Assembly: GCA_900318175.1 (NCBI GenBank)
Contig: ONJQ01000009.1
Span: forward strand, 1-64,000
Direction: 5' to 3'
DNA length: 64,000 nucleotides
DNA from: an uncultured Bacteroidales bacterium
Lineage (GTDB): Bacteria; Bacteroidota; Bacteroidia; Bacteroidales; P3
The notes under the pieces are model-generated. The model was not told the origin of the DNA. It was given only the letters and a program-made list of their open reading frames with translations, and ran no database searches. A program made the translations under genes and the position numbers. Shown here piece after piece: positions 42,274 through 51,345 of this stretch (position 1 is the stretch's first letter; the number at the start of each line of letters is the position of its first letter).

Positions 42274-43071
42274 TCAGAAACGTCCGTGCGCTCCGCCGCC
42301 GCCAAAACTGCCGCCGCCGAAGCCACCAAAGCCGCCCATGCCGCCGAAGCCGCCTGAACCGCCACCCCACGACGAGCCGCCACGGGGAAAGAAGACACCG
42401 CCCCAATAGGGGCCGGCGCGACGTCCTGAGTTGCCGGAGAAATGGTCGCCCGGATCGTCCTTATGGTGCTTCTTGTCATACTGGTGCGCCAGCACAAGAA
42501 TCACCACCGTAATGGCCATGAAGCCAAGGAAAAACCAGAGGGCTGCACGGTCCGACTCCTTGTAGTCGGCGTAGCTGTATTCGCCACGGCAAACGGGCTC
42601 AATGACATCAAGAGCCTGCGTCAGCGCGGTGTAGTAATCGCCCTCGCTGAGTGGCGAAATCATTTGGTCATCAATAATATGCTTGCAGAACGCATCGGGC
42701 AGGGCTCCTTCCAACCCATAGCCTGGAACCAGGGCCACGTCGCCGTAAGGCTCCTCGTCGGTCTTGGATTTGATGAGGATTACCAAGCCGTTTTTGAGGT
42801 CCTTTTGCCCCACACCCCAGGAGGTGCCGATGCGGGTGCCGAGTTCCATAATCTCGCACCCGTGAAGCGAGGGGGTGATGATAACCAGAATCTGGTTCGA
42901 AGTGCTGTCGTCGAAAGCCACAAGACGCTGTTCCAGCTCATTGCGCTGCGTTGGCGAGAGTATGCCAGAGTAGTCGTTGACCAGTCTGTTGGTTGGTTCG
43001 GGGCACCACAACTCCTGCGCCGACAGGGCGAGTGTCGGCAGCAGGAGCAGCAAAAGGAGTAGTTTTTTCAT
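42274..43071 (-). CDS. TPM-domain exported membrane protein with Gly-rich tail
   Basis: A 265-residue protein. Signal peptide 1-18 (LLLLLLPTLALSA), then the TPM domain (about 28-150): RLVNDYSGILSPTQRNELEQ, NQILVIITPSLHG, WGVGQKDLKNGLVILI, GYGLEGALPDA. One membrane helix lies at about 175-195 (LWFFLGFMAITVVILVLA), and the last 45 residues are Gly/Phe/Ser-rich, ending GGGGAHGRF. TPM domains in plant TLP18.3 and related bacterial proteins are linked to membrane protein repair, but roles vary. It follows lemA by five bases; lemA-TPM pairs are common in bacteria. Confidence 0.92.
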   Translation of the reverse strand: MKKLLLLLLLLPTLALSAQELWCPEPTNRLVNDYSGILSPTQRNELEQRLVAFDDSTSNQILVIITPSLHGCEIMELGTRIGTSWGVGQKDLKNGLVILIKSKTDEEPYGDVALVPGYGLEGALPDAFCKHIIDDQMISPLSEGDYYTALTQALDVIEPVCRGEYSYADYKESDRAALWFFLGFMAITVVILVLAHQYDKKHHKDDPGDHFSGNSGRRAGPYWGGVFFPRGGSSWGGGSGGFGGMGGFGGFGGGSFGGGGAHGRF

Positions 43072-43076
43072 GTTTG

Positions 43077-43676
43077 TCAGAAGTCAAACTTCACCTCGAC
43101 AGGGTTCTCACTTCCCTCAGGGGCTGTGAAATAGCCCTTCTTGTCAAAGCCGCAGATGCCGGCAATGATGTTGTTGGGGAATCGGCGCAGCATCTTGTTG
43201 TAGGCGTTGACGGCATCGTTGAAGCGACCACGCTCGGTGGCGATACGGTTCTCGGTGCCTTCAAGCTGCACCTGAAGGTCGCGGAAGCCCTGGGTGGCTG
43301 TGAGTTCGGGGTAGCGTTCCACCACGACGTTGATGGAGCGTGTCAGGGCGCTGGAAAGAGCATCCTGTGCTTTCTGGAACTGTGCCACATTGGCCTCGGA
43401 GAGGTCGTTGGCATCCACCTGCACGGAGCTGGCTTTGGCACGGGCCTCGATGACCTCGGTCAGGGTGCCTTTCTCGTAGTTGGCAGCCCCCTGAACGGTG
43501 GCCACGAGCTGGGGAATGAGGTCAGCACGACGCTTGTAGGCGTTCTCCACCTGTCCCCATGCCTGGGAGACGTTCTCTTCCGTGTTGACAAGTTTGTTGT
43601 TGATGCCCACGCCCCAAAAGAAGCTGAGGGCCAGCAGGCCTACAACGGCCAGAATGACAATAGAGGTTTTCTTCAT
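43077..43676 (-). CDS. lemA: LemA family protein
   Basis: A 199-residue membrane-anchored protein: one N-terminal helix (VILAVVGLLALSFFWGVGI), then the LemA core NKLVNTEENVSQAWGQVENAYKR split as NEENVSQAWGQVENAYKRR-type motif and RFNDAVNAYNKMLRRFPNNI (about 145-165). The family has antiparallel helices and unknown biochemical role. A full promoter lies upstream, and the TPM-domain gene follows five bases later. Confidence 0.93.
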   Translation of the reverse strand: MKKTSIVILAVVGLLALSFFWGVGINNKLVNTEENVSQAWGQVENAYKRRADLIPQLVATVQGAANYEKGTLTEVIEARAKASSVQVDANDLSEANVAQFQKAQDALSSALTRSINVVVERYPELTATQGFRDLQVQLEGTENRIATERGRFNDAVNAYNKMLRRFPNNIIAGICGFDKKGYFTAPEGSENPVEVKFDF

Positions 43677-43735
43677 CGGAATAAGAATTTATAATACTTA
43701 AAAATACCGCTTTCAGGGCGATTTGTTTCAAAATG

Positions 43736-43765
43736 CAAAGATATATATTTTTTCGCACATAGCAA
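43736..43765 (-). promoter_or_regulatory. Bacteroidota-type promoter for lemA-TPM operon
   Basis: On the minus strand TTG (43765-43763), 19 bases, TATCTTTG (43743-43736), 60 bases before the lemA ATG. Confidence 0.78.
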
Positions 43766-43802
43766 CAGTTTGAGAAAAAAAATGCGTCGGAATAAAAAAA
43801 AG

Positions 43803-43833
43803 TTGCGTATGTCAGAATATCTTCGTAATTTTG
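43803..43833 (+). promoter_or_regulatory. Bacteroidota-type promoter for the 44-residue gene
   Basis: TTG (43803-43805), 20 bases, TAATTTTG (43826-43833), 79 bases before the ATG at 43912; divergent from the lemA promoter. Confidence 0.72.
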
Positions 43834-43911
43834 CAGAATCTTTTCGGAACGTACAAAACAGCATTTGTACACGGTGAATCAAGAAGTTAAACAATAAAAA
43901 AATACACAACT

Positions 43912-44046
43912 ATGGGTATCAATGCCAATAAAAAAGTAAAAAGAAGCAAGGTTAGAATCAACGGCAACAAGAACTCCACCAACAACTGGGGCATCAATGC
44001 AGCTGGTTGGAATGCCGTTCACAAGGCCGTCATCAACGCTGAATAA
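43912..44046 (+). CDS. unrecognised basic 44-residue protein
   Basis: An ATG-to-TAA frame of 44 residues starting MGINANKKVKRSKVRINGNK and ending AAGWNAVHKAVINAE. It has a strongly basic segment (about 7-20), an Asn-rich middle with NNWGINAAGWN, and a short C-terminal helix. There is no signal peptide or membrane helix, so it should be cytoplasmic; nucleic-acid or ribosome contact would suit the charge but is a guess. Support for a real gene: a -33/-7 promoter at 43803-43833, an AT-rich leader, and a terminator at 44102-44128. Two related WGINAAGWNA-like halves suggest a repeat (GINANKK / GINAAGWN). Confidence 0.68.
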   Translation: MGINANKKVKRSKVRINGNKNSTNNWGINAAGWNAVHKAVINAE

Positions 44047-44099
44047 GCAGAGATAAGAAAACTTGATTGTCCTGTCAACCAGTCAAGGGCTTCGGATAA

Positions 44100-44128
44100 A
44101 GAAAAGAGTCGCGAGAGCGGCTCTTTTC
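44100..44128 (+). terminator. intrinsic terminator after the 44-residue gene
   Basis: AAAAGAGTCGC (44102-44112) pairs with GCGGCTCTTTT (44117-44127), one G-U pair, loop GAGA, T-run within the 3' arm. Confidence 0.72.
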
Positions 44129-44339
44129 TGTTAATACCCAGTGCGGCCCAAACGGCAAAAAGGAAAAGGGCTCCCACCAACAGCGGGATGCCCTTTGTCA
44201 ATGGAATGTATTACGCCCACGCTATCTCACAACAAGTTTCTCAACCATATTGACCGACGGACCTGCAATGTGTGCAAAATCCTTGTCCACCGATGCTTGC
44301 GCAAAGGATGGACAAGGATTATACCTTCTAATGACTTCC

Positions 44340-44822
44340 CTACACCTCAGTCAGTGGGAGGGGCTTGCCGTCGAGGCGGGCACTGACAAGGTCGTCGCCC
44401 CGATAGACGAGTTTGAGTGAGAAGAAGGGCTGGGAAGGGTCCATAATGAGCCGGAGGAAGATGCGGTCGCCCTCCCAGAGGGAGAGTTGAGGGATGGTGT
44501 TCCAGTCGACCCAAGCCAGTTCGCCCTCGTCACAGGAGGAGAGGGTGCCACCCCAACGGGTGGCAGTGAAGAGGTGCATGTATTCGCTGGGCCACTCGTC
44601 GCTGACAAAGGTGACAATGCCCCGGTAGCGCCAGTCCTGCACCAGCAATCCGGTCTCTTCCTGCACTTCGCGCAGCATGCACTCATCGGGGCTTTCGTCA
44701 GCCTCGCACTTGCCGCCCACGCCAATCCATTTGCCGTGGCTTGCATCATTCTCTTTCTTCACTCGGTGGAGCATCAGGTATTGCCCTTCGTGCTCCAGAT
44801 AGCAGAGGGTTGTCTGTTTCAT
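44340..44822 (-). CDS. Nudix hydrolase (MutT-like)
   Basis: A 160-residue cytoplasmic enzyme. The Nudix box is complete: Gly37-x5-Glu43-x7-Arg51-Glu52-x-x-Glu55-Glu56-x-Gly58, within GGKCEADESPDECMLREVQE. The start VRKQTTLCYLE-like MKQTTLCYLEHEGQYLMLHR and later HLFTATRWGGTLSSCDEGEL fit 8-oxo-dGTP diphosphatases, which clean oxidised nucleotides. The ATG at 44822 is two bases after the RND pump stop, so it is translated from the end of the metal-efflux transcript. Substrate is not proven. Confidence 0.9.
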   Translation of the reverse strand: MKQTTLCYLEHEGQYLMLHRVKKENDASHGKWIGVGGKCEADESPDECMLREVQEETGLLVQDWRYRGIVTFVSDEWPSEYMHLFTATRWGGTLSSCDEGELAWVDWNTIPQLSLWEGDRIFLRLIMDPSQPFFSLKLVYRGDDLVSARLDGKPLPLTEV

Positions 44823-44824
44823 GT

Positions 44825-47800
44825 TCAACGCTTTGAAAGTTGTTTGTTCTGCCAGCCGTGATACCACTCAAAGACGATAGGCACCACAAAAATATTGAGC
44901 AGAGTTGAGGTGACCAGACCGCCCAGAACGACGACAGCCATAGGGGCCTGAATCTCGTTGCCGGGGTGGTCGGCAGCCAGAATCATTGGCACGAGGGAGA
45001 GGGCGGTGGTGAGGGCCGTCATCAGTATGGGGTTGAAGCGGTCCAAGGAGCCCTGCATAATGAGTTCGCGGGCCGAGAAGGCCGACTCCCCCTTTTGGGC
45101 AAAGAGCGTCTGGAACCGCGACACCAGCAGGATGCCGTTGCGCGTGGCAATGCCAAAGAGGGTGATAAAACCAATCAGCGCAGGAGTGCTCAGCGAGTTG
45201 GTGCCCAGTTTAATGGCCAGTACACCGCCGATGAGAGCCAACGGCAGGTTGAGCAGGACAATGAGCGAGAGGGAGAGGCTCTTAAACTCGGTGTAGAGCA
45301 ACAGATAGATTATAGCCAGGGCTACGATGAATACCAGGATAAGGGTGCGCGTTGCACTCTTGGCGCTCTCAAACTGGCCACCGTATTCTATGCGGTAGCC
45401 CTCAGGCAGATGAATCTTGGTGTCGACGGTCTTCTGTATCTCCTCCACAACACCGATGGCGTCGCGGCCACTGACGTTGGCGGAGACGACGAGCTTGCGC
45501 TGCACATTCTCGCGCGAGATGGTGTTGGGGCCACCCACCGAAACCACATCGGCCACCACTCCAAGAGGCACCTTGCCTCCGTCGTAGGTGTCGATAAGTG
45601 CATCCTTGACATCCTCGATGGTGAGGGTGTCGGTTGCGAAACGCTGCTTGAGGACGAGGTCGAAACTGCGCTGCCCTTCATAAACATCGCCTATCTTCTC
45701 GCCATTGAACGCCGTGGCCACGAAGCGGTTGAACTGTTCCATGGTAATGCCATATTGGGCAAGCATGGCACGGTTGGCACGGACTTGCAGCTGCGGGGTT
45801 TCGGTCTGCTGCTCGACATTGACGTCCACCAGACCCTCTATATCCGCAACGGCTCCTTTGATCTGATTTCCCAGCATATAGAGTTGACTGAGGTCGGTAC
45901 CGAAAATCTTGATGGCAATGGTTGCCTGGGTGCCGCTGACCATGTGGTCAATGCGGTGGCCCAAGGGCTGCCCGACACTGGTGACGACACCCGGAATGGA
46001 TGACAAGCGTTTGCGGACGTCCGTCATGAATTCCTCCTTGCTCCTGTCGGAGAGTTGGAAGTTGACATCAATCTCGGCACCGTTGGTGGCTTGCGAATGC
46101 TCGTCCAGCTCGCCACGGCCCGTGCGGCGGGCTGTCGACGTGACCTCCGGGATGGCAAGAAGCTCCTTCTCCAGCATGACGCCCAACTTGTTGCTCTCTT
46201 CCAGCGAGATGCCTGGCTTGGCAACCGCAGCAATGGTGAGCGAACCCTCGTTGAAGGGAGGCAGGAAGTCGCGCCCCACGGTGAACATGAGGCCTACGGC
46301 CACGAGCAGCAGCGCCACTGTAGTGAAGACGACAGGGCGACGGTGGCCGAAAGCCCATTGAAGCATGCGACGGTAGCCATTGGAAAGCCAAGTGGCCAAC
46401 CAGCTGTCTTTCTCGCGGCGGTTGAGGTAGGACTCATGGGAGAGGAGGAGTTTGCACAAGAGTGGTGTGACGGTCATGGCCACCAACAGGGACATGAAGA
46501 GGGCAATGAGGTAGGCAATGCCCAAGGGTTTGAGCATGCGGCCTTCGAGCCCGTCGAGGAAGAACAGCGGCACAAAGGTAATCATCACAATGAGTGTGGC
46601 ATGAATGATGGAGCTGCGAATCTCGGACGAGCCATGGAAGACGACATTGTAGGCCGAGTTGCGCTGCTCGACAGGAAGACGGTGATTCTGGCGGAGCCGT
46701 TTGTAGACATTTTCCACATCGATAATGGCATCATCCACCAGAGAGCCGATGGCAATACACATGCCACCGAGTGTCATGGTGTTGATTTCATAGCCCAACA
46801 GATAGAGACACAGCACGGTGCCCAAAAGCGAGAGGGGGATGGAGATGATGGAGATAAGCGTGGTGCGGAAACTGCCGAGGAAGAGGAAAAGCACAATGAC
46901 AACGAAGATAGCGCCTTCGAGCAATGCCTTGCCGACATTACCCACCGAGGACTGGATGAAATCAGCCTGACGGAAGATGTGGGTGTTCATCTTGACATCA
47001 GCCGGGAGGGTCTTGGCAATGTTCTGTAGGTTGGCCTCGATGCTCTCGGTGACACGGAGCGTATTGATGTTGGGTTGCTTGGAAATGGAGAGAATGATGG
47101 CGGGCTTGGCGTTGCACGAGGCGTAGCCCATCTTGGGAGCATTGCCCACACGCACCTCGGCCACATCGCTGAGACGGACAGGGTGGCCTTGGTGCATGGT
47201 GACCAAGGAGGCGCCCAGTTCGTCGACATCGCATGTGCGGCCCATGCCACGGAGGGCATACTCGTTGCCAAAGTCGCGGATGACACCACCCGTGGAGTTG
47301 GCACTGACGTTGCTGCCCACGGCCTCAATGTCGGCCATGGTGACCCCGTAGGCCTGCATGCGGATGGGGTCGGCAAGAATCTGATACTGCTTGTAATCGC
47401 CGCCAATGATGGTCACCTGGGAGACACCACCGGTGCCGAGAATGGCGGGTTTGACAACCCATTCGGCAATGGTGCGAAGCTCCTGCTGCGAGGTGGGATT
47501 AGACACCTGCGCAGAGTCGTCGATTTGGAGACCGACAAAGAGGATCTCACCCATCACACTGCTTTGGGGCGCCAAAACAGGGGTGATGCCTTCGGGAAGT
47601 TGCTCGGCGAGGGTGGTCATCTTCTCACTGACTATCTGTCGGGCACGGAAGACATCCATGCCCCAGTCGAATTCGACAAAAACGAAACTGGCACCAGCCA
47701 AGGATGTGGAACGAACGCGGCGCACATTGGTGGCACCGTTGACCGCCGTCTCGATGGGGAAGGTGACGAGGCGCTCCACCTCTTCGGAAGCCATACCATG

Positions 47801-47959
47801 GGCATCGGTCATGACCACCACCTGCGGAGCGGTGAGGTCGGGGAAGACATCAATGTCAGTACGGTTGGCCGACCACAATCCGGCAACCATCAACAGGATG
47901 GCGGCCACAAGGATGAAGAGTTTATGGTCTAAGCTGAATTGTATGATTTTGTTGAGCAT
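44825..47959 (-). CDS. heavy-metal RND efflux pump (CusA/CzcA family)
   Basis: A 1044-residue inner-membrane proton-driven pump. It begins NKIIQFSLDHKLFILVAAIL with TDIDVFPDLTAPQVVVMTDA (about 33-52), the heavy-metal RND pattern. The proton-relay helix has GMCIAIGSLVDDAIIDVENV (about 402-421), and a second repeat LPLALIGGVLAIKLGTNSLS near residue 920. Such pumps export Cu(I)/Ag(I) or Co/Zn/Cd; metal choice is not readable here. It works with the adaptor at 49203 and the channel at 47992, all on one transcript. Confidence 0.93.
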   Translation of the reverse strand: MLNKIIQFSLDHKLFILVAAILLMVAGLWSANRTDIDVFPDLTAPQVVVMTDAHGMASEEVERLVTFPIETAVNGATNVRRVRSTSLAGASFVFVEFDWGMDVFRARQIVSEKMTTLAEQLPEGITPVLAPQSSVMGEILFVGLQIDDSAQVSNPTSQQELRTIAEWVVKPAILGTGGVSQVTIIGGDYKQYQILADPIRMQAYGVTMADIEAVGSNVSANSTGGVIRDFGNEYALRGMGRTCDVDELGASLVTMHQGHPVRLSDVAEVRVGNAPKMGYASCNAKPAIILSISKQPNINTLRVTESIEANLQNIAKTLPADVKMNTHIFRQADFIQSSVGNVGKALLEGAIFVVIVLFLFLGSFRTTLISIISIPLSLLGTVLCLYLLGYEINTMTLGGMCIAIGSLVDDAIIDVENVYKRLRQNHRLPVEQRNSAYNVVFHGSSEIRSSIIHATLIVMITFVPLFFLDGLEGRMLKPLGIAYLIALFMSLLVAMTVTPLLCKLLLSHESYLNRREKDSWLATWLSNGYRRMLQWAFGHRRPVVFTTVALLLVAVGLMFTVGRDFLPPFNEGSLTIAAVAKPGISLEESNKLGVMLEKELLAIPEVTSTARRTGRGELDEHSQATNGAEIDVNFQLSDRSKEEFMTDVRKRLSSIPGVVTSVGQPLGHRIDHMVSGTQATIAIKIFGTDLSQLYMLGNQIKGAVADIEGLVDVNVEQQTETPQLQVRANRAMLAQYGITMEQFNRFVATAFNGEKIGDVYEGQRSFDLVLKQRFATDTLTIEDVKDALIDTYDGGKVPLGVVADVVSVGGPNTISRENVQRKLVVSANVSGRDAIGVVEEIQKTVDTKIHLPEGYRIEYGGQFESAKSATRTLILVFIVALAIIYLLLYTEFKSLSLSLIVLLNLPLALIGGVLAIKLGTNSLSTPALIGFITLFGIATRNGILLVSRFQTLFAQKGESAFSARELIMQGSLDRFNPILMTALTTALSLVPMILAADHPGNEIQAPMAVVVLGGLVTSTLLNIFVVPIVFEWYHGWQNKQLSKR

Positions 47960-47991
47960 TGGTCATAAATGTTAGCAAAGGTAATGTTATA

Positions 47992-49191
47992 CTATAGTTC
48001 AACGGAATAGAGAAGAAGATGCAGTTGCTCCAACTGGCGCGCAGTGTTCCAAATCTCAATCTCCACTTCGTTGTAGTAGTTGACCTGCTGGAGGTATTGT
48101 TCCAGACTGATTTCGCCAGCCTCCAACGCCTTATCGAGCAACGATACGCTGTTGTTCTGCTGGAAAGCGGCTTTGAGATTCTGGAGGTCGCGAATCAGAG
48201 CCTCATGGCGGTGGTACATGCTGCGCAGCTCGGCAAAGAGCTCAGCGCGCTTGGCATCAAGAGCCGCCTGGGAGGCAGCAGTCTGCAACTTGGCGGAACG
48301 GACGGCACGCTGCTGGCTCCACAATGGCAGGGTAAGCCCGAGGGTCGCCCCGCGCCACGTGCTGCCCACAACATTCTCAGCGGCATAGCCGACGGAGACC
48401 TGAGGCAACCATTGGGCACGGCTGAGTTGTTCCTGCTGCTGGCTGATGGCCAGCTGGTTGTCCAACTGACGGAGCGTGGGATTGCGCATTTCGAACTGTT
48501 CATACCACGTCTCGAAACTGGACTCGGACCATACTGAGTCGTAAGTCATCTGAAGGAATGAATAGTTGGGCATGTTCATTAGTTGACGGAGATCCTGTAT
48601 AGCATGGTCAACATCCAGATTGGCCAAAGTGGACTTGTTCTTAATGTCGGCAAGGTTCATTTGCGCACGGTTGTATTCAAGGATGGAGCAGTCGCCTGTC
48701 TCGTATCGACGCTGGTAAAGTCCAGCAAGCCGGACGGCGGCCTCGTGACGACGGTTGTAGATGGCCGCCATGTTGCGATAATAGATGAGGTCGGCACAGA
48801 GTTGCTGGGTCTCCAAGAGGGTGGCGTAACGAAGAGCCTGATAGTCGAGATGGGCAGCATTCTCTTGGAGGTTGCGAAGACGTGCACGCCGTACAAGGAC
48901 AGAGGGCATCTGGAACGACTGGGAGACACTAATGTCCCACCGGATGCCATTCTCGGAAGGGTCACCCCAAAAATATGCGGCCTCGACATCAGGGTCATCA
49001 AGCAACAGGCCTACATGGGCAGCTGTTTGCTGGGCCTCGGCCTGTTTGGCAGCGGCAAGAAGCGTGAGATTGTTCGCTTCCAAATCCTTCAGCACCTTGG
49101 CGTAATGGGGTTGCGCCACAAGAGAAACGGGAAGCAACGCCATTGAAAGGACTATGATTGGTAAAACGACTGACTTTTTCATAACGGGCAT
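47992..49191 (-). CDS. TolC-family outer-membrane channel of metal efflux
   Basis: A 399-residue exported protein, signal peptide ending SLVAQ (or from the ATG at 49182). Long helices with heptad patterns (KQAEAQQTAAHVGLLLDDPD; EAAVRLAGLYQRRYETGDCS; ISLEQYLQQVNYYNEVEIEI) and two similar halves fit TolC/CusC channels, which form the exit duct through the outer membrane. The family lipid anchor is not evident. It lies between adaptor and pump genes with 11- and 32-base gaps. Confidence 0.9.
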   Translation of the reverse strand: MPVMKKSVVLPIIVLSMALLPVSLVAQPHYAKVLKDLEANNLTLLAAAKQAEAQQTAAHVGLLLDDPDVEAAYFWGDPSENGIRWDISVSQSFQMPSVLVRRARLRNLQENAAHLDYQALRYATLLETQQLCADLIYYRNMAAIYNRRHEAAVRLAGLYQRRYETGDCSILEYNRAQMNLADIKNKSTLANLDVDHAIQDLRQLMNMPNYSFLQMTYDSVWSESSFETWYEQFEMRNPTLRQLDNQLAISQQQEQLSRAQWLPQVSVGYAAENVVGSTWRGATLGLTLPLWSQQRAVRSAKLQTAASQAALDAKRAELFAELRSMYHRHEALIRDLQNLKAAFQQNNSVSLLDKALEAGEISLEQYLQQVNYYNEVEIEIWNTARQLEQLHLLLYSVEL

Positions 49192-49202
49192 GGCATTAAG
49201 GT

Positions 49203-50723
49203 TTAGTGGACATGACCGGCATGGGGGTCGAGGGCAGCGCCGTTCTGTGCCAGACGGACCATGGATGCACCACGGGTCACCACACGTTCACCCGCTTTGA
49301 CACCGGAGAGTATTTCGGTACGACGACCGTCGGTGGCTCCAAGCGTGACCAAACGCTTCTCGAACGATTCGGGAGTCAACTGCACAAAAACAAAATAGTT
49401 GCCCATCTCTTCCACGATGCCCTGATTGGGGATGGCTAAAGCCTGACGGTCGGAACGTGTGGAGATGAATAGGGTGACGAAACTGCCACTGAGCAGATTG
49501 CCCTGGTTGCGCACACGGAAAGTGACGGGCACCAAGGGGCAGTCGAGGTCGGTCGACTTGGCGTATGAGACAAGACTGCCGTTCAGTTCGGAGAGGGTGT
49601 AAACGTGGTCGTCGCCAGGGACGAGGAGGTTGACACCAGTGATGCCACTTAGTTGACTATAGTAACGAGGTTGCACCTCGGCACGGACGAACAGGTCGCG
49701 ATTTTGGGAGACCGTGACTACAGGGCCACCCGCCTCGACGTAGCCACCATTGGTGACATGGATACGCTGGACGTAGCCGCTGATGGGGGCACGCACAACG
49801 GCACCCTTCTGCGAGAAGTTGCCTTTCAGATTGTCGTAGGCTGCTTTGGCAGTCTCGTACCTTGCTTTGACACGCTGCAATTCCGACTGCGAAACAATCT
49901 TGTCATCAGCCAACTGCTGCTTGCGCTCATACTCGGCTTTGGCAACAGTGTAGTTCGCGGTAGCCTCCTGAAAGCGGACGCTCATGTTGTTGTCGGCCAT
50001 TCCGTTGCTCTCAATAACGAAGAGTTGCTGGCCGGCCTTTACGGCTGTGCCCTCCACGAGATTGGGATTACTGAACATCACCACACCGGAAGCTGACGCT
50101 GCGGCTTCGCGCTCGTCGCCTTGCGAAGGCAACACTTGGGCCGAGGCCTTGATGACAGCACCAAAAGGCTCCATGCTGAGCGTTTCGGTTGCAAAATCAA
50201 TCTTCCAACTCTGTTCTTTAGTGAAAGTGATGGCATTGGACGGCGTGTGAGCATGGTGGTGATGGTGGTGATCATGTTCATGCAATGCCTCATGGTCGGC
50301 AACCACATGGACATGGGGATGGCAAACCACTGAGACTCCGCCGGGCTGCATAATCTCCACTCTCAACTGGCCACAGCCAGCCTTGGTGGGTTTGAAAGTG
50401 CATTTATAGATGCCTGGCTGCTCGGGGCTGTCAATCGTCTGGGTGACAGCCTCGCCATCGACAACAAGACTGATTTTGACCTGCGTGGAGTCAAGCGGTT
50501 TGAAATTGGAGAGGCGCGTGAGGTGTGCAGCCACCTCTGACTCTTGTCCCACCACAAAGGGCTCAGCCTCGGCAAAGAGCTCGAAATCGGCCCCGTATGC
50601 GGTATATTGTTCGGCATCATGATGATGCTCGTGTTCATGGTCGTGGTCTTCTCCGGCATGGTGACAGGCAGGCACCATACCAAGAACGAGTGCCATAGAT
50701 AATAAAATGGCTATTTTCTTCAT
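49203..50723 (-). CDS. His-rich periplasmic adaptor of metal efflux (CusB-like)
   Basis: A 506-residue protein. Signal with probable lipobox VPAC (Cys20), directly followed by a His/Asp/Glu-rich stretch (HHAGEDHDHEHEHHHD). A second His run lies at about 148-159 (HEHDHHHHHHAH). The membrane-fusion core follows: GVVMFSNPNLVEGTAVKAGQ (lipoyl-like half), AKAEYERKQQLADDKIVSQS and ARYETAKAAYDNLKGNFS (hairpin), then GAVVRAPISGYVQRIHVTNG (second lipoyl half). It links pump and channel and can hand over metal. The His runs suggest metal loading. The ATG at 50723 is chosen; earlier starts have no signal peptide. Confidence 0.9.
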   Translation of the reverse strand: MKKIAILLSMALVLGMVPACHHAGEDHDHEHEHHHDAEQYTAYGADFELFAEAEPFVVGQESEVAAHLTRLSNFKPLDSTQVKISLVVDGEAVTQTIDSPEQPGIYKCTFKPTKAGCGQLRVEIMQPGGVSVVCHPHVHVVADHEALHEHDHHHHHHAHTPSNAITFTKEQSWKIDFATETLSMEPFGAVIKASAQVLPSQGDEREAAASASGVVMFSNPNLVEGTAVKAGQQLFVIESNGMADNNMSVRFQEATANYTVAKAEYERKQQLADDKIVSQSELQRVKARYETAKAAYDNLKGNFSQKGAVVRAPISGYVQRIHVTNGGYVEAGGPVVTVSQNRDLFVRAEVQPRYYSQLSGITGVNLLVPGDDHVYTLSELNGSLVSYAKSTDLDCPLVPVTFRVRNQGNLLSGSFVTLFISTRSDRQALAIPNQGIVEEMGNYFVFVQLTPESFEKRLVTLGATDGRRTEILSGVKAGERVVTRGASMVRLAQNGAALDPHAGHVH

Positions 50724-50822
50724 ATTAGCAAATATATAAACAAATAAAATGTGTGAATGTGTAAATGCGCACATCAATTAATGACATAGCACATTTACGT
50801 AATAACTAATACCCGAAGGGCG

Positions 50823-51278
50823 TCAAGCCAAGACAGGAGGGGCTCGCAGACCATTGGCACCCAAAGTCGGTGCCGGGACAAGTGGGGCAGTACCTGAAGA
50901 CCACCACACATGACGGTTGGGTTGGATGGGTACCAGAAGTTCCGGCTGGGAAAGGGGAAGAGCCAGAACGATAAATTGATTGGATTCAGCCTTGAAAAAA
51001 GCTGCCGAGGCAAAGTGGTCATCGCTGGTGGAAATCACCAGACGCGAGAGCATTTCCTGCAACAGACAGATATTGAAAGGATGATGGGAATGATGGTCGC
51101 AGTCATTGCCATGGTTGCAGTCAAGGTGGTGGTTGCAGTCACAATGGCATGCGAGTTCGGTCTCAAATGTGAGACCCATGGCATTGCAGCAGTCATGGTG
51201 ATGGTGCGGCACAACGGCATGCAGCATGATTACCGCACATGCCACAGAAACCATTATCTTTGCCATCAAATGTCTCAT
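50823..51278 (-). CDS. small His/Cys-rich exported protein (DUF6769-like), head of metal-efflux operon
   Basis: A 151-residue protein with hydrophobic start (MAKIMVSVACAVIMLHAVVP) and then HHHHDCC (25-31), CHCDCNHHLDCNHGNDCDHH (45-62 region), giving a dense set of His and Cys ligands. The rest is hydrophobic and ends with ANGLRAPPVLA. It looks like the small metal-binding protein often placed before Cus-type operons in Bacteroidota (DUF6769), but I rely on memory for that name. It probably binds copper or a similar ion in the periplasm. It is first in the operon with CusB-, CusC- and CusA-like genes. Confidence 0.78.
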   Translation of the reverse strand: MRHLMAKIMVSVACAVIMLHAVVPHHHHDCCNAMGLTFETELACHCDCNHHLDCNHGNDCDHHSHHPFNICLLQEMLSRLVISTSDDHFASAAFFKAESNQFIVLALPLSQPELLVPIQPNRHVWWSSGTAPLVPAPTLGANGLRAPPVLA

Positions 51279-51331
51279 ACCTTTGATTTTACATCATTCA
51301 TGGACGCTATCCAATCCGAATAATGACGTTG

Positions 51332-51339
51332 CAAAGATA
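51332..51339 (-). promoter_or_regulatory. TAnnTTTG box for metal-efflux operon
   Basis: The minus strand reads TATCTTTG, 54 bases before the start of the His/Cys-rich gene. A -33 TTTG is not clear at the usual spacing. No metal-regulator site was recognised. Confidence 0.6.
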
Positions 51340-51345
51340 CGCAAA

